A stretch of 64,000 nt of DNA from Marixanthomonas spongiae (GTDB lineage Bacteria > Bacteroidota > Bacteroidia > Flavobacteriales > Flavobacteriaceae): NCBI RefSeq assembly GCF_003095375.1, contig NZ_QEHR01000001.1, positions 186,001 to 250,000 on the forward strand, written 5' to 3'. The notes under the pieces are model-generated. The model did not search any database. It was not told the origin of the DNA and saw nothing but the letters and a program-made list of their open reading frames with translations. The position numbers and the translations under genes were made by a program. Every line of letters starts with the position of its first letter. Position 1 is the first letter of the stretch. Shown piece by piece: positions 25,727 through 33,725 of the stretch.

Positions 25727-26245
25727 ATGAAGCTTTCCAACGAAATAGTATTACGACCCCGTTTTTCCTTACAATTTAACCGAGACAGCAGGCATCTTAA
25801 GTCGCTTTTTGAAGACGCCAAGCAAAGGCAGTCGGATTTTAAAATTTCGTGCGTAGATGACCATATTTTTATTAAACTACCACAAAAAGAACAACATTTC
25901 TGGTCGCCGCAACTGCATCTGGAACTTGAAGAAACCAAGGAGAACTCCTGCTTGGTCAAAGGTTTTTTTGGGCCCAACCCTACGGTCTGGACCATGTTTA
26001 TATTCCTGCACGTTGTGGTGGGCATTCTATTCTTGGTCAATGCCACGTGGCTGTACAGCAATTATAGTTTGGGAAATTATATAGGGGTTCAAATTGGAAT
26101 CGCGGTGGCATTGATTATAATGTGGATATTGCTCTATTTTGCAGGGACTATTGGCAAACAAAAAGGCAAGCCCGACATGCGCGCCCTCTTTGATTTTACG
26201 ATATCCATCCTCCCCCAAGAGGACGAAGATTTGACAAATGATTGA
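25727..26245 (+). CDS. hypothetical membrane protein with two transmembrane segments
   Basis: A 172-residue protein that I do not assign to a named family. The N-terminal half is soluble and beta-rich (IKLPQKEQHFWSPQLHLELEE, CLVKGFFGPNPTVWTMF). Two hydrophobic helices follow (about 88-108 and 117-140), then a short tail ending in acidic residues (LPQEDEDLTND). It lies alone between the der and era GTPase genes, which both run the other way; no operon context helps. Confidence 0.7.
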   Translation: MKLSNEIVLRPRFSLQFNRDSRHLKSLFEDAKQRQSDFKISCVDDHIFIKLPQKEQHFWSPQLHLELEETKENSCLVKGFFGPNPTVWTMFIFLHVVVGILFLVNATWLYSNYSLGNYIGVQIGIAVALIIMWILLYFAGTIGKQKGKPDMRALFDFTISILPQEDEDLTND

Positions 26246-26316
26246 AAACCACCACCAACTTGTACTGAGCGCCCGCCTGAATGACAAAGTCGGGCAGAAA
26301 GCCTAAGGGCCGGCTA

Positions 26317-27195
26317 CTAATTATACCCAAACCGCCGCAACTGCTTATCGTCGTTACGCCAGTTTTTGTTTACTTTTACATAGGTTTCCAAATGGATTTG
26401 TTTTCCGAAAAACTTCTCCAGGTCTTTCCGGGCTTCAACACCCACACGCTTTAGGGCCGAACCTTTGTGACCGATAATGATGCCTTTTTGGCTTTCCCGC
26501 TCAACCATGATTACACTGCGGATGCGGATAATGTCGTCATCTTCGAAAAATTCTTCGGTATCTATCTCTACCGAATAGGGAATTTCCTTTTTATAGTGCA
26601 TCAATATTTTTTCGCGAATAGTTTCGTTGACGAAAAAACGTTCCGGTTTGTCGGTCAATTGGTCTTTTGGATAAAATGCAGGCGATTCTGGCAACAACTC
26701 GATAATGCGTTTGAAAACTTCAGAAACACCAAAGTTTTCCAAAGCTGAAATAGCAAAAATTTCGGCATTGGGTACTTTTTCCTGCCATAATTGCAAAGCT
26801 TCATTGAGTTTTTCTTCATTGCCTTTATCTATTTTATTAATAAGAAGCAATACAGGAATATCGGCATTCTTTATTTTATTGAAAAAGGCTTCGTCTTTAA
26901 GGTCTTTCTCGCCTAATTCAACCAGATACAACAGGATATCGGCATCTTCAAAAGCAGATTTCACAAAATCCATCATACTCTCTTGCAACTGATACGCAGG
27001 TTTGATAATGCCCGGTGTATCGCTTAAAATCACTTGAAAGTCTTCTCCGTTAACAATTCCCAGAATACGGTGACGGGTAGTTTGCGCTTTACTGGTAATG
27101 ATGGAAAGCCGTTCGCCAATAAAGGCGTTCATTAACGTGCTTTTACCCACATTGGGGTTACCAATGATATTTACAAATCCTGCTTTATGTGCCAT
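26317..27195 (-). CDS. era: GTPase Era
   Basis: A 292-residue GTPase for 16S rRNA processing and 30S assembly. G motifs GNPNVGKST, DTPG and NKID are followed by the KH domain (RSVIMVERESQKGIIIGHKGSALKRVGVEARKDLE). The start is set at the ATG at 27195 (MAHKAGFVNIIGNPN); a longer frame to 27264 has no conserved residues. Length is close to the E. coli protein (301). Confidence 0.96.
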   Translation of the reverse strand: MAHKAGFVNIIGNPNVGKSTLMNAFIGERLSIITSKAQTTRHRILGIVNGEDFQVILSDTPGIIKPAYQLQESMMDFVKSAFEDADILLYLVELGEKDLKDEAFFNKIKNADIPVLLLINKIDKGNEEKLNEALQLWQEKVPNAEIFAISALENFGVSEVFKRIIELLPESPAFYPKDQLTDKPERFFVNETIREKILMHYKKEIPYSVEIDTEEFFEDDDIIRIRSVIMVERESQKGIIIGHKGSALKRVGVEARKDLEKFFGKQIHLETYVKVNKNWRNDDKQLRRFGYN

Positions 27196-27408
27196 AACTT
27201 TAATTTGTTGCAAAGATAGTTTAAATAGAATTAGGGTTCCATTTTTCTGATATTTCAATAACAAATAAGCTTTCTGCTAAAATTTTAACGATAAAAAAAG
27301 AACCTTCCCGAATGTTATGATTTCGTTTAATTAACAATAACAGCTAATTAACTAATGCACTTATAATCAATTAGTAACTTCGTAATTGAACAACAAAAAA
27401 ACCTAATT

Positions 27409-27942
27409 ATGAAGAAGAATAATTTAATACTCGTATTACTGATGTGCTTTAGTCTAACCTTATTTGCACAAAACGACAAAGACCGTGAAGTAATAAACGA
27501 TGCCGAAAAAGCCAAAGAAGCATTTATCGCTAAAAACAAAACAATGGCAAAACACTTTGCCGATGCCGATGCATACGTGATTTTCCCCAATGTAGGTGAA
27601 GGTGCGTTTATCGTTGGCGGTGCTTCGGGCAACGGAGCTGTTTACGAAAACGGCCAACTTATAGGCATGGCCAAGATGAAAAAAATAGATGTTGGCGCCC
27701 AAATTGGTGGCGAAGCGTATAGAGAAGCAATTTTATTTAATAGCGATGAAGCCCTGAAACGCTTTAAAGATGATGACTTTGAACTTTCAGCTAAAGTCTC
27801 GGCTGTATTGGTCAAAGACGGCGCCTCATTAAATGCCGATTACCGGGATGGCGTTGCAGTCTTTACCATGCCCAAAGCCGGATTGAGCTTAGAAGCATCA
27901 GTTGGCGGACAGAACTTTGAATTTATTCCTTTTGAGGAATAG
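27409..27942 (+). CDS. SYLF/YSC84 lipid-binding domain protein, secreted
   Basis: A 177-residue protein with a signal peptide (cleavage near LFAQ) and one SYLF (YSC84) domain: ADAYVIFPNVGEGAFIVGGASGNGAVYENG, IGAQIGGEAY-type core (VGAQIGGEAYREAILF), VSAVLVKDGASLNADYRDGVAVF and KAGLSLEASVGGQNFEF. SYLF domains bind phosphoinositides or other lipids in eukaryotes; the bacterial role is unknown. It converges on the Gre-like gene across a nested inverted repeat. Confidence 0.9.
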   Translation: MKKNNLILVLLMCFSLTLFAQNDKDREVINDAEKAKEAFIAKNKTMAKHFADADAYVIFPNVGEGAFIVGGASGNGAVYENGQLIGMAKMKKIDVGAQIGGEAYREAILFNSDEALKRFKDDDFELSAKVSAVLVKDGASLNADYRDGVAVFTMPKAGLSLEASVGGQNFEFIPFEE

Positions 27943-27954
27943 GGAAAACTGAGT

Positions 27955-28090
27955 AAAAAAAGTGTCTAAAAAGTAATAAATAGATAATATGTCCGGTCGA
28001 GCGCAGTCGAGACCTCATTAAGGGTTGATCAACTTGTAGTTCTCGACTGCGCTCGAACAGATAGCAAAAATCACTTTTTAGACATTTTTT
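27955..28090. terminator. bidirectional terminator carrying an inserted 16-bp inverted repeat
   Basis: The outer arms (AAAAAAGTGTCTAAAAAGT at 27956-27974, ACTTTTTAGACATTTTTTT at 28073-28091) match except for one position and serve the convergent SYLF and Gre-like genes. The loop contains a second inverted repeat, TCGAGCGCAGTCGAGA (27997-28012) and TCTCGACTGCGCTCGA (28041-28056). This is a flavobacterial intergenic repeat type and appears nested in the terminator. Confidence 0.7.
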
Positions 28091-28593
28091 TAACCATAAG
28101 AAATATTAAGTATTTTTAATTTCCTTACCTCGTTGCCCAACTTAAAATCTACGGTTGCCCCTTTTTTTGAACCGGTAACTGCCCTAGCAATTGGCGCCAC
28201 AAAGGCAATTTTGCTTTTGGTAACATCGGCCTCGTCCACCCCTACAATGGTAAATTGTTGTTTGGTGTTGTTCTTTTTATTTTGAAGTCTTACCGTAGCG
28301 CCAAACCGCACCTCCTCCTTAGGTTGTTCTTTTGGGTTTAATACGCGGGCGGAGCGAATACGTTCGTTCAATATTTTTAGTTTTCCTTCAATTACGGCCA
28401 ATGCCCTTCGGCGCTCGCGTTCATCGGTAATGGCGAGTTCCTTGATTTCAGTTTGCAGCGTTTCTCGTTCCTGCACCAATTGTTCCATACCAGTTGGCGT
28501 AACGTAATTCACCACGCCTTCCGGCAATGCTGCCCGCGGTGGAATCATTGGTGGTTCTTCTTGGTCGCCTTCTTTTACAAATCCTCTGCTCAT
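28090..28593 (-). CDS. GreA/GreB family transcription elongation factor
   Basis: A 167-residue protein. After an extension of about 30 residues (EEPPMIPPRAALPEG), the N-terminal coiled coil covers about 33-80 (LVQERETLQTEIKELAITDERERRRALAVIEGKLKIL), and the C-terminal FKBP-like domain shows VRFGATVRLQNKK, FTIVGVDEAD and GKKGA-like GSKKGATVDFK. Gre factors stimulate RNA cleavage by backtracked RNA polymerase. The coiled coil tip is acidic (ITDERERR) but less so than in canonical GreA, so another secondary-channel role is possible. Confidence 0.9.
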   Translation of the reverse strand: MSRGFVKEGDQEEPPMIPPRAALPEGVVNYVTPTGMEQLVQERETLQTEIKELAITDERERRRALAVIEGKLKILNERIRSARVLNPKEQPKEEVRFGATVRLQNKKNNTKQQFTIVGVDEADVTKSKIAFVAPIARAVTGSKKGATVDFKLGNEVRKLKILNISYG

Positions 28594-28772
28594 AACAATG
28601 CCCGCGCAGGCGGGTATCTTTTAAGGTTATTCTTACTTTCTTTTAAAATTTTTATTTTAGCTTAAATGCTAAATAGTTTTTGAAAATTCTATTTTGAAAT
28701 TATAAATGAATTCTCACGTCTATTGTCTAACAGCGTAGCGTTCTAATGTCTGAGTCACGACTTCTGAATATA

Positions 28773-29234
28773 CTAAATTTTCGGCTTATTCCGTCCTCGA
28801 TCGTACAAAATTATACTGCCGGCCACTGCAACATTTAAACTTTTTTCTGAAGGGAATTGAACCAAAAAATGCGACTTTTCAATCGCTTGGTTGGACAGGC
28901 CGTGATCTTCTGCTCCCAACAAATATACGCACCGTTTTGGATGTTTAAAACTTTCAAGTTGAACAGCCTTTTCCGTCTTTTCAACGCCAACAATGCGACA
29001 GCCTTTTGGCAAGTGTTTATAAAAATCTTCAAAGGTTTCATAATGAAAGTACGGTAGCGACTTTACGGCATTATGCGTATCGCTCGCCTGATTGGCATAG
29101 CGGTTGCCAATGGTAAAAATAAAGCTGGCGCCCATATTTTGGGCCGTTCGCCAAAGCACGCCGAGATTTTCGGGCGTTTTTCCGTTTTGAATCCCTATTC
29201 CGAAGAATTCCGTTGTAAAATTGTTGGGTTGCAT
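28773..29234 (-). CDS. RNA methyltransferase, SpoU/TrmH (SPOUT) family
   Basis: A 153-residue single-domain SPOUT enzyme using SAM to methylate tRNA or rRNA ribose. Motif 1 contains GKTPENLGVLWRTAQNMGASFIF (the Asn-Arg pair), motif 2 VYLLGAEDHGLSNQAIE and motif 3 SLNVAVAGSIILYD. The knot-forming C-terminal half is intact. Its small size is like TrmL, but the target base is not decided by sequence. It is 33 bp downstream of the TetR gene on the same strand. Confidence 0.9.
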   Translation of the reverse strand: MQPNNFTTEFFGIGIQNGKTPENLGVLWRTAQNMGASFIFTIGNRYANQASDTHNAVKSLPYFHYETFEDFYKHLPKGCRIVGVEKTEKAVQLESFKHPKRCVYLLGAEDHGLSNQAIEKSHFLVQFPSEKSLNVAVAGSIILYDRGRNKPKI

Positions 29235-29267
29235 AACTGCAAAAGTACAGAACTTCTACCAACGGCG

Positions 29268-29840
29268 CTACTGCACGATCCCCTTTAAAAGTACGGCAAC
29301 CATATCGCGTTTTAGGATATTTTCATCTAATTTCCCCCGTTTTTCATACCACAAATACAAGGTGCGCAAGGTGGAAAGGATGGAAAACAAAATTACTTCT
29401 GGATGCCGCGTTTCAATTTCGCCGGCCTGTATCCCTTTATTGATGATTTTTCTGAAATTTTCTTCATAACTGTCCCGCATGGTTATAAATTCGGTTAAAT
29501 CTCCACTCTTTAAATGCATCCAATCGTTATTCAGTACTGCCAAGGCTTCAGGATAGGTAACAGTAATATCGATATGAAAAGCTATGATCTTTTCAATTTT
29601 TTGTACCGAAGTTACATTTTTTGAAACCACCTGCTCCATTCCACTGGTAAACTCGCGAGCCACTGTTAAAATAAGGGTTGATAGTATTTCCTGCTTGCCC
29701 GAAATATGGTTGTACAAGCTGGAAGCCTTGATGCCCATGGCTTGTGCAATGTCGCGCATAGATACGGCATTGTAGCCTTTTTCTTTAAAAAGACGCGATG
29801 CTGTGGTTATTATTTCGGTTTTTCTGGAAGCAGGCTTCAT
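29268..29840 (-). CDS. TetR/AcrR family transcriptional regulator
   Basis: A 190-residue repressor. The helix-turn-helix is at about 6-55 (TEIITTASRLFKEKGYNAVSMRDIAQAMGIKASSLYNHISGKQEIL); the rest is the ligand/dimer domain. The ATG at 29840 is preferred over a TTG four codons upstream. It is divergent from the aromatic amino acid hydroxylase gene with a 102-bp gap, so it may regulate it; in some bacteria TetR factors do control aromatic degradation. That link is inference. Confidence 0.9.
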   Translation of the reverse strand: MKPASRKTEIITTASRLFKEKGYNAVSMRDIAQAMGIKASSLYNHISGKQEILSTLILTVAREFTSGMEQVVSKNVTSVQKIEKIIAFHIDITVTYPEALAVLNNDWMHLKSGDLTEFITMRDSYEENFRKIINKGIQAGEIETRHPEVILFSILSTLRTLYLWYEKRGKLDENILKRDMVAVLLKGIVQ

Positions 29841-29942
29841 AGTGTTTTGCAAGATACAGCTTTTAGAAACGCCTTCATAAAACTGTAATAAGGTATTATT
29901 AATTACGTCTTAAGTAGTTCTAATTTCATTATTTTTGAAACC

Positions 29943-31739
29943 ATGGAAGAGCGCATCGAAACAAACGAGTTACTGGACCGGTTACCACCGCATTTAAAGC
30001 AGTACATTAAACCACAGGATTATGACCAATACACCCCGATAAACCAAGCGGTTTGGCGGTACGTGATGCGTAAAAACGTGGATTATTTAAGTCAAGTAGC
30101 GCATGAAAGTTATTTGGACGGACTTAAAAAAACCGGTATTTCCATCGATGCCATTCCTTCTATGTACGGGATGAACCGTATTTTAAAGGAAATTGGTTGG
30201 GCGGCCGTTGCCGTAGATGGATTTATCCCGCCCAATGCGTTTATGGAGTTTCAGGCATACAAGGTGTTGGTGATTGCCAGCGATATCCGCCAATTGGAAA
30301 ATATTGAATACACCCCAGCACCCGACATTATTCACGAAGGTGCTGGCCACGCCCCCATTATTGCCAGTCCAGATTATGCCGAGTATTTGCGACGGTTTGG
30401 GGAGATTGGCGCCAAAGCCATTTCCAGCGCACACGATATGGAATTGTATGAAGCTGTACGAGAGCTGTCCATTTTAAAGGAAGCCGAGGGGATTTCAGAA
30501 ATTATTATCCAAAATGCTGAAAACCGAGTGGATGAACTTCAGCATAAAAAAACAGCACCTTCCGAAATTGCCCTTATCCGAAATTTACATTGGTGGACTG
30601 TTGAATATGGTTTGGTGGGCACGGTTGAAGACCCCAAGATCTACGGAGCCGGTTTGCTGTCTTCCATTGGCGAAAGCACTTGGTGCATGAAGGAGGAAGT
30701 ACAAAAAATTCCCTACTCCATCGATGCGGCATACCAAGAATTCGACATTACCAAACCGCAACCACAATTGTATGTAACACCCGATTTTGCCTACTTACAA
30801 GAAGTTTTGGAAGAGTTTGCCAACACCATGGCTGTGAGAAAAGGCGGTTGGCGCGGTTTGAAAAAACTGATAAACTCCAAACAATTAGGCACCATTGAAC
30901 TGAGCACGGGATTGCAGGTGAGCGGTCATTTTTCCCGGATGATTCAAAATGAAGACAATGAAGTGGTCTATTTTGAAACCGAAGGCGAAACCGCGCTCGC
31001 TTACCGTGAAAAAGAAGTGATTGGCCACGGTATTAGCCGTCATACCAACGGGTTTAGATCTCCTTTGGGGAAACTGAAAAAAATAAACCTCGCCATTGAG
31101 AACATGGGGCCGCGCGATTTACAAGCTTATAATTTTTATGACGGGAAGCCTATCTCATTTGAATTTGAAAGCGGCATCACCGTTGAAGGCCTAAATGTTA
31201 CCGGAATGCGGAATTTACGGGGCGAATTGATGCTCATCCAGTTTACCGATTGTACGGTAACCTATAAAGGTGAAGTGCTGTTCAGTCCAGAGATGGGCGA
31301 TTTTGATATGGCGGTAGGCAAGGAAATTGTTTCGGCTTTTGCCGGGGCAGCCGATTATTTATCGTTCTCCATTTCGCTTCATAAATTGAGCGAAACGAAA
31401 ACCAACCGGACTAATCTTTCTAAAAAAGAAAAAGAATTAAACGATTTATATAAACAGATAAGAGAATTCCGAAGAGAGTCAAATCCCCCTCTGCCTGCGG
31501 CATCTCCCCCAAAAGGGGAGAAAATTTCTCTAATTTTTGAAAAGTTGAGAGAAAATCATCCTAACGACTGGTTGCTTCCTTTGGAAATATTTGAGTTAAC
31601 CGCTACTAATAATGATGCTTTTTCTGAAAAAGTATTGAAACATCTATTAGCACTTAAAAAAGAACGCCCCAAGGTCGCCCATTTAATCGATGACGGATTA
31701 TTGTTGATAGAAAAGAACAGCAAACAATTAAGCAAATAA
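29943..31739 (+). CDS. aromatic amino acid hydroxylase (phenylalanine 4-hydroxylase family) with repeat-derived segment
   Basis: A 598-residue pterin-dependent iron enzyme. The first 300 residues are the catalytic domain: iron ligands His131 and His136 in HEGAGHAP, followed by EYLRRFGEIGAKA and the late STWCMKEE. The expected product is tyrosine from phenylalanine. It is long because of a C-terminal region (about 310-598) that I do not recognise. Residues 514-527 (NPPLPAASPPKGEK) come from a CCCC-type intergenic repeat inserted in frame. TATTTTTG ends 6 bp before the ATG, so the mRNA may be leaderless. The rhodanese gene follows at 3 bp. Confidence 0.88.
   Translation: MEERIETNELLDRLPPHLKQYIKPQDYDQYTPINQAVWRYVMRKNVDYLSQVAHESYLDGLKKTGISIDAIPSMYGMNRILKEIGWAAVAVDGFIPPNAFMEFQAYKVLVIASDIRQLENIEYTPAPDIIHEGAGHAPIIASPDYAEYLRRFGEIGAKAISSAHDMELYEAVRELSILKEAEGISEIIIQNAENRVDELQHKKTAPSEIALIRNLHWWTVEYGLVGTVEDPKIYGAGLLSSIGESTWCMKEEVQKIPYSIDAAYQEFDITKPQPQLYVTPDFAYLQEVLEEFANTMAVRKGGWRGLKKLINSKQLGTIELSTGLQVSGHFSRMIQNEDNEVVYFETEGETALAYREKEVIGHGISRHTNGFRSPLGKLKKINLAIENMGPRDLQAYNFYDGKPISFEFESGITVEGLNVTGMRNLRGELMLIQFTDCTVTYKGEVLFSPEMGDFDMAVGKEIVSAFAGAADYLSFSISLHKLSETKTNRTNLSKKEKELNDLYKQIREFRRESNPPLPAASPPKGEKISLIFEKLRENHPNDWLLPLEIFELTATNNDAFSEKVLKHLLALKKERPKVAHLIDDGLLLIEKNSKQLSK
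31482..31525. repeat. CCCC-type repeat, copy 3, inside the hydroxylase coding region
   Basis: CCCCCTCTGCCTGCGGCATC followed by TCCCCCAAAAGGGGAG aligns with the copies at 14096 and 13318. It keeps the reading frame and encodes a Pro/Ala/Ser-rich loop of 14 residues. Confidence 0.85.
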
Positions 31740-31742
31740 CGT

Positions 31743-32048
31743 ATGGGATTATTGAATTTTTTATTCGGAAACAACAACAAGAAAATACAGGATTTTAAAA
31801 AGCGGGATGCGGTGATTTTGGACGTTCGCACAAAACCCGAATTTGATGCCGGTGCCATTTCTGGATCCGTGCACATTCCTTTAAATGAAATTCCTTCCAA
31901 AATCATAGAAATTAAACAATGGAACAAACCGGTAATTACCTGTTGTGCCAGTGGCGTGCGTAGCGGCAGTGCTGCAAAAACGTTAAACAATAACGACATT
32001 GAAGCCATTAACGGCGGTGGCTGGAGGTCTTTACAAAAGAAGTTGTGA
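31743..32048 (+). CDS. rhodanese-like domain protein
   Basis: A 101-residue single rhodanese domain: VILDVRTKPEFDAGAISGSVHIPL (about 21-44) and the active-site loop CCASGVRSG, with catalytic Cys68 and Arg73. Such small rhodaneses carry persulfide sulfur between proteins. No signal peptide, so cytoplasmic. It begins 3 bp after the hydroxylase stop and so is co-transcribed with it. A functional link with aromatic metabolism is not evident. Confidence 0.9.
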   Translation: MGLLNFLFGNNNKKIQDFKKRDAVILDVRTKPEFDAGAISGSVHIPLNEIPSKIIEIKQWNKPVITCCASGVRSGSAAKTLNNNDIEAINGGGWRSLQKKL

Positions 32049-32050
32049 TT

Positions 32051-32099
32051 TTTCTCCCCTCCTTGCTAAGGAGGGGTGCCGAAGGCGGGGTGGTTTCTT
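32051..32099. repeat. CCCC-type repeat, copy 4 (inverted), left of the DUF559 gene
   Basis: CTCCCCTCCTTGCTAAGGAG followed by GGGTGCCGAAGGCGGGG. It is in reverse orientation relative to the copy at 32508, so the two form inverted repeats around the nuclease gene. Confidence 0.8.
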
Positions 32100-32124
32100 T
32101 TAAAAATCTAATTACCCTAACTAC

Positions 32125-32490
32125 CTACCTTTCAATAAACTCAATTTTAATCCGTTCCAGGACCATATCCAACGAACTTTTAATATCATCATTTGTAAAA
32201 CGAATTACAGTGTTATTCAAAGATTCCAAATACTGGGTGCGTTTAAAATCATGATCTTGGTTAACGGTATTATCGTGAACAGAGCCATCAACTTCGATGA
32301 TTAACCGTTCGGAAGGACAATAAAAATCCACGATATAATCACCAATACTATGTTGCCTTCTAAACTTTCTTCCTTCCAATTGCGATTTCTGCAATGCTTT
32401 CCACAATCTCTTTTCTGAAAGTGTAGCATTGTTCCTAAGTTCTTTCCGGAAGTTTTTTAGGTATTTTCTGTTGTGGATATTTTTGTTCAT
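32125..32490 (-). CDS. DUF559 endonuclease-like protein
   Basis: A 121-residue PD-(D/E)XK-type protein of the DUF559 (Vsr-related) family: NATLSEKRLWKALQ (about 19-32), FRRQHSIGDYIVDFYCP (about 39-55) with catalytic Asp, and ERLIIEVDGSVHD (about 57-69) with Glu and Asp. It ends RIKIEFIER. These nucleases are of uncertain biological role and are often found as lone genes. Inverted copies of a CCCC-type repeat bracket this one (32051 and 32508) at 25 bp and 17 bp, as if the gene were a small mobile unit. No methylase or Vsr partner is near. Confidence 0.87.
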   Translation of the reverse strand: MNKNIHNRKYLKNFRKELRNNATLSEKRLWKALQKSQLEGRKFRRQHSIGDYIVDFYCPSERLIIEVDGSVHDNTVNQDHDFKRTQYLESLNNTVIRFTNDDIKSSLDMVLERIKIEFIER

Positions 32491-32507
32491 AGTTTAGGTT
32501 TTTGGCT

Positions 32508-32556
32508 TTCACCGCCCCGCCCGTTGGGCACCCCTCCTAAATTAGGAGGGGAAAAA
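32508..32556. repeat. CCCC-type repeat, copy 5, right of the DUF559 gene
   Basis: ACCGCCCCGCCCGTTGGGCA followed by CCCCTCCTAAATTAGGAGGG. It ends 2 bp before the DUF4230 stop codon. Confidence 0.8.
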
Positions 32557-32557
32557 G

Positions 32558-33172
32558 TTAAAACTTTATGTTTTCTAAATCTGCTTCATCGTAAATAGGT
32601 TCGCTTTCATATTGCAGCGTCCACCCCATAGAACTGGTGAGGATGTATATTTTCTGAAGTTCGGAAATCAACCTGTTTTCGGCATTGGTCATTAATGTTG
32701 AGGCTTCTATTTTTTTCCGAAGGGAGGTTTCTACTTGCTTTTTAATTTTGTTGTAGTCTTCAGCTTCAAACTGATTTAGGTAATCCTGCTTTACATCGTA
32801 ATATTCAATATTGGGGTTGATGCTCAACTGTGGTTCGGGGATATGAGTGATGGTTACGGTCTTGGCTTCTTGATCTATCTGGGTTTTAATTTTACTGAGA
32901 TCGTATGCGACGGTGGCTTTCGCATTAACCACCACGAGAGCTTTTTTACGCGCCGAGAAAACATCTAAGTAGAATTTTTTCCAATCTTCATAGGTAAATA
33001 CTTGGGCATAACTTCCTTCGGTAACAATGAGTTTACCTACATTTTTCAGTTCTTTTTGAATCAATGCCGTATTGGCTTCCAATTGTTCCTTATCGGTTTT
33101 GGTGTGCTCGCAATACCGCAGGCCAAATACAACAACAAGGGCTATCACCACTCCAAAAAACACCTTCCGCAT
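32558..33172 (-). CDS. DUF4230 domain protein
   Basis: A 204-residue protein with an N-terminal membrane anchor or signal (MRKVFFGVVIALVVVFGL). The DUF4230 core reads VGKLIVTEGSYAQVFTYEDW, KALVVVNAKATVAYDLSKI and TVTITHIPEPQLSINPNIEYYDVKQ. The family resembles stress-linked bacterial membrane proteins but has no established activity. Its promoter has the -7-like TATCTTTA near 33190. Confidence 0.87.
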   Translation of the reverse strand: MRKVFFGVVIALVVVFGLRYCEHTKTDKEQLEANTALIQKELKNVGKLIVTEGSYAQVFTYEDWKKFYLDVFSARKKALVVVNAKATVAYDLSKIKTQIDQEAKTVTITHIPEPQLSINPNIEYYDVKQDYLNQFEAEDYNKIKKQVETSLRKKIEASTLMTNAENRLISELQKIYILTSSMGWTLQYESEPIYDEADLENIKF

Positions 33173-33300
33173 AGTTTGATTTTTTCAATAAAGATACAGA
33201 AATATAACCGTGTAGCTAAAATACGTAGTAGCACGTAAATTTTGTAAGAATAATGCCACAAAGCAATTTTTTATGTATCTTTCGGTCAAATCAAACTAAC

Positions 33301-33678
33301 ATGGGACTTTTTTCCAACGGACAAGACCGATCCATAAAAACGATAAAACGCTTAAAACAACAAGCCCACGACACCAACAAGGATATCGATGATATTTTAT
33401 CCCGGTTTTTAAAAAATCAAGAAAAATACGATTCGGTGAGTGATGAGTTATTGTTATTGTCGAAAAACATAAAAGAAAAACTGTCGCCAACGGAAACCGA
33501 CACCTTATATGCACTTATAGAAACGGTGTACGACCTACAAGAAGAGTATTTAAACACCTTCAGGATCATCGCTTCCATACAGGAAAAACAAAAATTAAGG
33601 ATCGAGCCTACCGCCGGAAAACTCACTACCATAGCCGAAAAGACCAGTCAAAAATTCATGGAAGCCCGGAGCGTTTAA
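33301..33678 (+). CDS. hypothetical coiled-coil protein
   Basis: A 125-residue, highly charged helical protein (MGLFSNGQDRSIKTIKRLKQQ) with heptad-like runs (about 12-75) and no signal peptide or membrane segment. I do not recognise the family. The ATG at 33301 is chosen, as the 16 codons further up look non-coding. It stands 47 bp before the next plus-strand gene. Confidence 0.65.
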   Translation: MGLFSNGQDRSIKTIKRLKQQAHDTNKDIDDILSRFLKNQEKYDSVSDELLLLSKNIKEKLSPTETDTLYALIETVYDLQEEYLNTFRIIASIQEKQKLRIEPTAGKLTTIAEKTSQKFMEARSV

Positions 33679-33725
33679 ATTCAACCGCCTAAATATAGCA
33701 CGCTTTTTGTATCTTGAACTCCATA

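Noticed and set aside
32125-32490. Restriction-modification system
   Set aside because: The DUF559 protein has no methylase or specificity partner nearby.
33220-33239. Fifth copy of the regulator palindrome (AATACGTAGTAGCACGTAAA) before DUF4230
   Set aside because: Arms match partly, but the core differs, one arm base is wrong and the -7-like box is 23 rather than 21 nt away.
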